Assembly: GCA_002408085.1 (NCBI GenBank)
Contig: DHQL01000011.1
Span: 276,725-340,724 of the forward strand
Length of the DNA: 64,000 nt
Direction: 5' to 3'
From: Spirochaeta sp. UBA5339
GTDB lineage: Bacteria; Spirochaetota; Spirochaetia; DSM-2461
The first letter of the stretch is position 1. Each line of letters starts with the position of its first letter. Of this stretch, positions 58,695 to 64,000 are shown one piece after another. The notes below the pieces were generated by a model, which was not told where the DNA came from, did no database searches, and saw nothing but the letters and a program-made list of their open reading frames with translations. The position numbers and the translations under genes were made by a program.

Positions 58695-60776
58695 TTATAC
58701 CGAAAAATTTCCTATTACAGCTTCCATTTCAGTTATATTCCCACTGGTTATATCTGCCAGGTTTGATACGGTCTGTGCCGATTCAGTAATCTGCAGGGCT
58801 CCAGTGGCCATCTCATCCATACTGCTTCGGACAACTGTAGTAATCTCTGAAAGATCATTTATAGAGTTTGAGGCATTGCCAATTTCACAGATTATACTCG
58901 CAGACTCCTCTGAGACGTCACTGCCAATCCGGTTCATGTCTTCAAGGGCAATCAGAACCTGTTGGGATCCTTCCTGCTGCTCTTTCATTGCCTGTTCAAC
59001 ATCCTTGACCATATTGTTTGTTTCACTGAGGTCATCGATGATGCCGCTGTAGGATTCGACCGATTCAATGGAGGAACTGACGACAGTTTTTATGCTGTTC
59101 TCTATTCGTAGAAGATTAGCTCCAATGGTCTTGGACTGAGTCGTAGACGTTTCACTGAGTTTTCTTATCTCATCGGCAACAACTGAAAAACCTTTTCCAG
59201 CCTCCCCGGCATGAGCTGCTTCAATTGCTGCATTCATCGCCAGTAGATTTGTTTGTGAGGCGATTCCCGCAATGACCTTGTTTGCTTCAATCATCATTGT
59301 AGATTGCTCCATGATTTGCTCAAGCTGTTTCATAACTTCTTCCTGCCGATTTTTTCCTAGCTCTGCAGCATCCAAAAGCTGTGTAAAACGATTGGACATC
59401 CTAATCACAGAGCTTGCAACTGAGGAAATATTTGAAATCATCTGATTGATGGAAGAGGATGCCTCAGTCGTGCTTTCACCCTGATGCTCAATAATAAGAT
59501 TGAATTTTCTGGCTGCCTCCTGCATCTTTTCCATGGCATTGTTGACCTGAAGAGTACTCGAAGACTGCTTCTCTGTCAGTTTCCGTACTCCTTCGATATT
59601 GGCCTGAATCTCAGAAATGGCGCTAGCCGATTCCTGAGAATTCGTTGCAAGTTCAAGACCAATCCCCATTAAAGAGTTCTGACTCTTTTTGAGTATACGT
59701 ATAATGCTCTGGAGCTTGTCTATAAATGTATTAAACCCGATCACAAGACTGCCGATTTCATCCTCATTTCTAATTGACTTTATGCGGCGGGTTAGGTCAG
59801 CATCTCCGGAGGAGATATTCCTGATGCTTTCTTCAACCGTTTTGATAGGAGCGGCAAAGGACTTTCCAAGAACCACTGCCACTACAAGAGCAATGATTAA
59901 TGCTATGAATCCCAAAATGACGAGTTTGGTTCGAAGGGCATACATTGACGCCAGTACAGTATTTTTAGGTATACTGATTCCAATATCCCAGTCTGCATTG
60001 CTAATCGGAGCATAAGCCAAATACTTTTCTACACTATTAAAAGTATATGAACCTTGCCCTTCTTTTCCATCCATCATTTCCTGGATAATGTCGGCAAACT
60101 CCTGATAGCTGGGATTCTCCTTGGCTGCTTCAATCACATCAAACTTCTGATCCAGAATCTCTTTGTCTGTATGGGCAATAGGGAAGGGATCCTTAGAAAT
60201 TATGAAGTTTGAGGAACCGGGTCCATTGTTCACTGTTTTTAAATAATCATTAAGAAAGTCTGCATTCCGTTGACCGATTACAATTCCTTCCAGTTTGTCA
60301 TTATTTAAAACGGGTACTGCAAAAAGAACAATCAATCTGTCGGATTCTCCACTGGCAGCACTATATACAGGCTCTGAAATAGCCGGTATCTTGTACTCGA
60401 AAATCTTTTTAATATATTCACGTTCCGAAAGATCAAAGTTTTTTCCAGTTGATGAATGGACAATACCGTTGGCATCTGCAAATGAGACAGAATTGAAACC
60501 AAGATCAGAAGCTGTCTCTTTAAGTATACTGAACATCTCTTGAGAATCATCGAAAATAACATGACGGGCGACTGCTTCCATCTCTACGATCTGCAAATTC
60601 AACCAGTTGTCATATCCGGTGGCCATATGAACTGCCTCCGCCATAAGTCGCTTATCAAGTTCATCCATAAGCACTTTTCGGGATTCTATAATGGACAATC
60701 CTATCAAAGATAGAATAATAACAATCGAGAGCGAAATGAAAGCAATTATCTGCTTTCCCATTACACCAAGTTTCAT
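58695..60776 (-). CDS. Methyl-accepting chemotaxis protein with extracytoplasmic Cache-type sensor
   Basis: 693 residues. N-terminal membrane segment (about 9-30), extracytoplasmic sensor (about 31-275, with the Cache-like DANGIVHSSTGKNFDLSERE and DWDIGISIPKNTVLASMYAL), second membrane segment (about 285-308), HAMP (about 310-362) and the signalling domain with hairpin tip IAGIASQTNLLAMNAAIEAA, then HAGEAGKGFSVVADEIRKLS. AAGGA lies 9 nt upstream of the ATG. It senses a small ligand and sends it to CheA. More AT-rich codons than the sugar locus to its left. It precedes the exported flavoprotein gene on the same strand only by orientation; the two are separated by 216 bp. Confidence 0.94.
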   Translation of the reverse strand: MKLGVMGKQIIAFISLSIVIILSLIGLSIIESRKVLMDELDKRLMAEAVHMATGYDNWLNLQIVEMEAVARHVIFDDSQEMFSILKETASDLGFNSVSFADANGIVHSSTGKNFDLSEREYIKKIFEYKIPAISEPVYSAASGESDRLIVLFAVPVLNNDKLEGIVIGQRNADFLNDYLKTVNNGPGSSNFIISKDPFPIAHTDKEILDQKFDVIEAAKENPSYQEFADIIQEMMDGKEGQGSYTFNSVEKYLAYAPISNADWDIGISIPKNTVLASMYALRTKLVILGFIALIIALVVAVVLGKSFAAPIKTVEESIRNISSGDADLTRRIKSIRNEDEIGSLVIGFNTFIDKLQSIIRILKKSQNSLMGIGLELATNSQESASAISEIQANIEGVRKLTEKQSSSTLQVNNAMEKMQEAARKFNLIIEHQGESTTEASSSINQMISNISSVASSVIRMSNRFTQLLDAAELGKNRQEEVMKQLEQIMEQSTMMIEANKVIAGIASQTNLLAMNAAIEAAHAGEAGKGFSVVADEIRKLSETSTTQSKTIGANLLRIENSIKTVVSSSIESVESYSGIIDDLSETNNMVKDVEQAMKEQQEGSQQVLIALEDMNRIGSDVSEESASIICEIGNASNSINDLSEITTVVRSSMDEMATGALQITESAQTVSNLADITSGNITEMEAVIGNFSV

Positions 60777-60992
60777 CTTTTAAAATCCTTTTTATTTTGT
60801 CTTATTACACTATTCACAACGATAAGCCCCATCAGAGAGAGGAGGGGACATATTCTTAATTTTTTCATATAAGTCATATGGTCTCAGAAACAAAGAAATC
60901 GGACAAAATGACCAAATGACTTGGGAATAGAAAAAGAACCTGACACGCTTCTCTCGGATTCAAGAATAACTGTCAGATCCTAAACCGGAAGA

Positions 60993-62891
60993 TCACTCTC
61001 CAGCGGCATTCATCCCGGCGATTCGTCCGAAAACACAAAAATCTACGATGGCATTACCTCCCAGGCGATTAGCCCCATGCAGGTTTCCAGTCACCTCTCC
61101 AGCACAATAAAGACCATCAATAACAGAGCCATCGACACGCAGGGCACGGGCGCTGGCATCAATATCGACTCCTCCCATTGTATGATGAGCCGCAGGCTTT
61201 CTGGGGTAGGCATACCAGGGCCCAGTCAAAAGCTTCTTGGTAAAAGTGATTCTACCAAATGGATCAACCTCAGTTCCCTCAACATAAGAATTGAAGTCAT
61301 CAATTGTTTTTTGCAGTGTTGAAGGATTCATCTTCAGAATTTCAGCAAGACCGGCTACGGTCGGTGCACTTACATATCCTGATAGCTTATTGTCAATGTA
61401 GTAAGAGGGTGGCATACCGCCCAGGGTTTTTCCTTTAGTAGGATCAGGAACGGCATCAGCACTGAAGAGCTGGTACATGATCCCTTCCGGCTGGGCTATG
61501 ATCCCAAGAGACATTTCATCTCTGCGGCCGTCTTCCCGTACAAAGCGCTCCCCATTTTTATTGATGTAGATGCTGCCGCTGTACGTCAGAGTTATGTCCC
61601 CAGTTCCCCCCGTCCATGGGTTAGCGTAGGGAAGCAACTGAATCTGATTCATATTAATCAAATTGGCTCCCACTTCCTGAGCCATGCGTATTCCATCACC
61701 CGAGACTCCCTGCATATTAGTAGAAATGACTTTAGCACTTAAATCTGGCCACTTATCGGACTGAGCATATTTCATCCGCATCTCTACATTTCCCGCAAAG
61801 CCGCCTGTAGCCAGAATCACAGCTTTTGTCGCATGAAGTGTTACTTTGTTACCAGATTTTCCTTGGGCATTCACACCTGTTACCCTGCCGTCCTCGACAA
61901 TAAGGCTCTTCCCTTCGGTATCAGTCATGATATCGATCAAGTCACTTTTCCCGGCCAGATTATCTCTGAACGCAGCAATATACCCGGTTCCGTGGGGCTC
62001 GGTTGATGTATGGGTTCTCATGTATAATGAACCGCTGGCAGAATTAATCTTATCGGTGAATGTCATACCCAAATCCTTCAACCATTCCAATGTACTGAAA
62101 GCATTATCGGCATATACCAGAAGCATATCCAGATCACCGACTTTATCTCCACCGTTCCAGGTTTGAAGTGCAAACCATTCAGGACTGTCAAAAACATGTT
62201 TATCCGTCTTTTTGTAAGCGTTAAACTGTTCTCGTACGGTATCCATAACCTCCTTATGCAAGGGATTGACAGGGGTTTCAGAAAGGGCATTTTCAATCAG
62301 AGAGTCCAGACTATGAGCCTTAATATCCGCAATATCCTGAAGAGCGGGATCCGGGCAGTTGAATATCCCTCCGGAGACAATCGCGTTTCCTCCAAGAAAT
62401 CCTGTTTTTTCTATTATGATAACTCTAGATCCCGCCTCTGTTGCAGCAACTGCTGCCGCCAGACCGGCTCCACCTCCTCCGATAATGACAACTTCCGTAG
62501 TCTTATCGATATCATCAGGTATCACTTTCCTCGTATTGCTCTTCTTGACCTTCATCCCTGCCGTTTCAAGACAGGAACTAACGGCTGCTATGAGAGCACG
62601 ACTTGAGATTGAGGCGCCTGATACAACATCCACATCCGTACTTTGAGCTTCGATGATTCGATCGGGAATCACCTCAAGGGCATAACCACCGACACCCGGA
62701 GTTTCCAGATGAGACACGACAGATATATTTTCAATAGTTCCTTTGTTGAGTTCAACACTTACTTCAATCGGACCGAACAACCCTGGGGTTGTTTGTGTGA
62801 AGCTTCCAGAGGGCTGATCTTTACATCCGGTTAAACCCATTGTTACCGCTAATATAGCAATTATCCCTATAAACCTATTCGCTCTTTTCAT
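60993..62891 (-). CDS. Exported FMN/FAD flavoprotein reductase (fumarate/urocanate-reductase-like)
   Basis: 632 residues. The lipoprotein-like signal peptide (IGIIAILAVTMGLTGCKDQP) is followed by an FMN-binding domain (about 35-110) with DVVSGASISSRALIAAVSSC, the flavin-transfer S-G-A-x-x-S site for covalent FMN, and a FAD domain from TEVVIIGGGGAGLAAAVAAT. Catalytic-type motifs of the fumarate reductase family are present: HHTMGGVDIDASARALRVDG and GANRLGGNAIVDFCVFGRIA. It should be an ApbE-flavinylated, extracytoplasmic reductase that uses quinol or other electron donors for fumarate-like acceptors. The exact acceptor (fumarate, urocanate or another enoate) is unresolved. The start lies 15 bp after a triple operator, so it is regulated by the TetR gene. 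Confidence 0.92.
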   Translation of the reverse strand: MKRANRFIGIIAILAVTMGLTGCKDQPSGSFTQTTPGLFGPIEVSVELNKGTIENISVVSHLETPGVGGYALEVIPDRIIEAQSTDVDVVSGASISSRALIAAVSSCLETAGMKVKKSNTRKVIPDDIDKTTEVVIIGGGGAGLAAAVAATEAGSRVIIIEKTGFLGGNAIVSGGIFNCPDPALQDIADIKAHSLDSLIENALSETPVNPLHKEVMDTVREQFNAYKKTDKHVFDSPEWFALQTWNGGDKVGDLDMLLVYADNAFSTLEWLKDLGMTFTDKINSASGSLYMRTHTSTEPHGTGYIAAFRDNLAGKSDLIDIMTDTEGKSLIVEDGRVTGVNAQGKSGNKVTLHATKAVILATGGFAGNVEMRMKYAQSDKWPDLSAKVISTNMQGVSGDGIRMAQEVGANLINMNQIQLLPYANPWTGGTGDITLTYSGSIYINKNGERFVREDGRRDEMSLGIIAQPEGIMYQLFSADAVPDPTKGKTLGGMPPSYYIDNKLSGYVSAPTVAGLAEILKMNPSTLQKTIDDFNSYVEGTEVDPFGRITFTKKLLTGPWYAYPRKPAAHHTMGGVDIDASARALRVDGSVIDGLYCAGEVTGNLHGANRLGGNAIVDFCVFGRIAGMNAAGE

Positions 62892-62906
62892 GATACCTCC
62901 TAATGT

Positions 62907-62942
62907 ATTACATGTAATATTACTTGTAATATTACATGTAAT
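62907..62942. promoter_or_regulatory. Triple tandem palindromic operator, three 12-bp units
   Basis: ATTACATGTAAT (62907-62918), ATTACTTGTAAT (62919-62930) and ATTACATGTAAT (62931-62942) are placed end to end with no spacing. The outer units are perfect palindromes and the middle one differs at one base. It sits between the flavoprotein start (62891) and the TetR-family gene, the natural binding site for that regulator. Confidence 0.78.
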
Positions 62943-62998
62943 ATTAATGGAGTATATATTTATAAAAAAACTTCGTATACTATTTAAAAGTAAATTTA

Positions 62999-63580
62999 TC
63001 AGCAGTACAGGGAATCAATCCACTTATTGATTTCAGATTGGAGGGAATGATTTGGAAGGGATCTCCCATGAGTGATACAGTACCGTTTAGAGATTCCTGA
63101 ACACATTGTTTGAAGAAACTCGAATATTTCATCTTCGGAAAGTAAAGAGCAGATCTCCCCTTTCTCCACAGCCTTATGAATCAAATACTTTAAAATTCTT
63201 TTTGAACCCCAAAGAATCTCATTCTCTTTATGTGCTTGTGAGTAAAGAGTTTTCTCCACTTCTACAAAGATATTGACCTCTTTTGACATAACAAAACGGA
63301 TGTATTCATCTATAAAAGATTTCAAAGCCTCTCTAGTATGAAGAGACTTCAATTTTTTTTCATAATAATCATCCATATGAAGGCTCAGCCGATTTACCCT
63401 GTCCATCAGAAGATCATCTTTGGAAGAAAAATAGTGATAGAAGGCTCCATGAGTCACTCCGGCTTTTTTACATACTTCTCGAACAGTCAGATTCTTAAAT
63501 CCATCAGAAGATACAATAAAATCTGTCGCATCCTGGATAGCCTTGAGTGTTTTTGCATATTGCTGATCTTTTTTATTCAT
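62999..63580 (-). CDS. TetR-family transcriptional regulator
   Basis: 193 residues with an N-terminal HTH (AIQDATDFIVSSDGFKNLTV, then VCKKAGVTHGAFYHYFSSKD) and a helical C-terminal ligand domain. It is encoded upstream of the flavoprotein gene on the same strand, separated by the triple operator, so it likely controls that gene. The gene is AT-rich with AT-ending codons, unlike the sugar-locus genes. The ligand may be the flavoprotein's substrate. Confidence 0.92.
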   Translation of the reverse strand: MNKKDQQYAKTLKAIQDATDFIVSSDGFKNLTVREVCKKAGVTHGAFYHYFSSKDDLLMDRVNRLSLHMDDYYEKKLKSLHTREALKSFIDEYIRFVMSKEVNIFVEVEKTLYSQAHKENEILWGSKRILKYLIHKAVEKGEICSLLSEDEIFEFLQTMCSGISKRYCITHGRSLPNHSLQSEINKWIDSLYC

Positions 63581-63604
63581 ATTGTTACCTCATGGACTGA
63601 GTAA

Positions 63605-63943
63605 TAAAAGAAGTGAATCTCAAAAATGGATACAGCCAGTTAATTATACCACAGATTATTTTTTATATTCACATCTCAGCTTTGGAAACTTCCAGTCCAG
63701 TACGACCCCAAAAGCCTACAGGAAACCCGGGCAGACCCCATACCGAATAAGAATCTATCCCCTCTCCTTAGACCAAATACAAAGAACGTCCAGGTCTGGG
63801 TATAAAGCATAAAAAGTTATCCTTCGCTCGAGGGTGGGGGGTACTGGCAGCTCTCTCAGCCCTCTGCACTCAGGTTGCATAGGCTGGCAGCAAAAAAGAG
63901 CCTCCAACCTTCCACACCAAATTGCAACGGGCGTCTCCTGAAT
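63605..63943. other. Non-coding stretch before the rRNA operon end
   Basis: About 340 bp. I see no convincing protein or tRNA gene. It includes the upstream side of the TetR gene and a GC-rich region with several small repeats (GGTGGGGGGTACTGGCAG, AGCC/GGCT pairs). Since it flanks an rRNA operon terminator it is probably spacer. Confidence 0.5.
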
Positions 63944-63972
63944 AAAAAAGCCCCAGTCTAGACGACTGGGGC
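63944..63972 (-). terminator. Rho-independent terminator of the rRNA operon
   Basis: Perfect 9-bp stem GCCCCAGTC/GACTGGGGC with a 5-nt loop (63950-63972), followed on the minus strand by six T residues. It closes the transcript whose last gene is 5S rRNA. Confidence 0.9.
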
Positions 63973-63984
63973 TTTAGTTTTAAC

Positions 63985-64000
63985 TGGCGACGACCTACTC
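63985..64000 (-). rRNA. 5S rRNA, 3' end only (cut by window edge)
   Basis: The last 16 bases, TGGCGACGACCTACTC, match the reverse complement of the conserved 3' end of bacterial 5S rRNA. Only this end is in the window, so 5S and the rest of an rRNA operon must lie to the right on the minus strand. The adjacent terminator supports this. Confidence 0.7.

Noticed and set aside
63605..63943. Possible tRNA or small RNA gene near the rRNA operon
   Set aside because: No cloverleaf or conserved T-loop found by eye in this stretch; only short repeats.
1..64000. CRISPR arrays, insertion sequences, integrases or prophage genes
   Set aside because: None seen: no regularly spaced repeats and no transposase, integrase or phage proteins among the genes.

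Overview
The window looks like chromosomal DNA of an anaerobic or fermentative, probably free-living spirochaete (Spirochaetales). The taxonomic hints are exported solute-binding proteins whose N-termini run into GQKE/AGQQEE-type sequence, many periplasmic-binding-protein ABC systems, pyruvate:ferredoxin oxidoreductase, an HU domain fused to a long unknown domain, and AraC-type response regulators paired with LytS-type kinases. This is inference from gene content; no 16S gene is in the window. Several genes appear to start at TTG or GTG, and several promoters place TATAAT 7 nt before the start codon, so some transcripts may be leaderless.

Layout. 1-4.5 kb (minus strand): membrane-anchored sugar-binding sensor, LytS-type histidine kinase, AraC-type response regulator, and the start of a XylF-like lipoprotein that runs off the left edge. 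4.6-10.7 kb: a GNAT enzyme, a TetR/GH3 beta-glucosidase operon, and a plus-strand run of small YdeI-, GyrI- and DUF1801-type proteins ending in a zinc-free MDR oxidoreductase. 10.9-17.3 kb: an APH-fold kinase plus GlpA-like, FAD and DUF1667 operon facing a SorC regulator, with two copies of TCACAWATGTGA between them. 17.5-26.8 kb: a sodium:solute symporter with a tiny accessory protein, a run of small proteins, Nudix, KamA-type radical SAM, serine acetyltransferase and a glycosyltransferase. 26.9-30.5 kb: nifJ with a strong terminator and codon use typical of high expression.

30.6-45.1 kb: a cupin-AraC regulator facing an orphan degenerate histidine-kinase module; an ABC ATPase and permease, UbiA and UbiD, then a binding protein, class III aminotransferase and U32 protein (all minus strand); then TrkA/TrkH potassium uptake behind a thioredoxin-like protein, the HU fusion and a DUF3108-like protein. 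45.2-58.4 kb: a dedicated carbohydrate locus with a seven-gene operon (binding protein, ATPase, two permeases, rhamnose-mutarotase-like protein, two UroD-superfamily proteins), a third UroD-superfamily gene, and two cytoplasmic regulators in which a domain resembling the operon's own binding protein is fused to an AraC DNA-binding domain. This is the best candidate for an undescribed system: possibly uptake and anaerobic demethylation or other processing of a modified deoxysugar. 58.7-63.6 kb is visibly more AT-rich and carries a chemoreceptor, an exported FMN/FAD fumarate-reductase-like flavoprotein and a TetR regulator, with a three-fold tandem 12-bp palindrome between the last two. The right edge enters the 3' end of a minus-strand 5S rRNA gene, preceded by its terminator, so an rRNA operon lies just outside the window.

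How the parts may work together (inference): imported sugars and glycosides feed glycolysis, NifJ oxidises pyruvate, and the GlpA-like and flavoprotein reductases are likely redox outlets. UbiA/UbiD next to an ABC importer suggests quinone assembly from an imported aromatic precursor.
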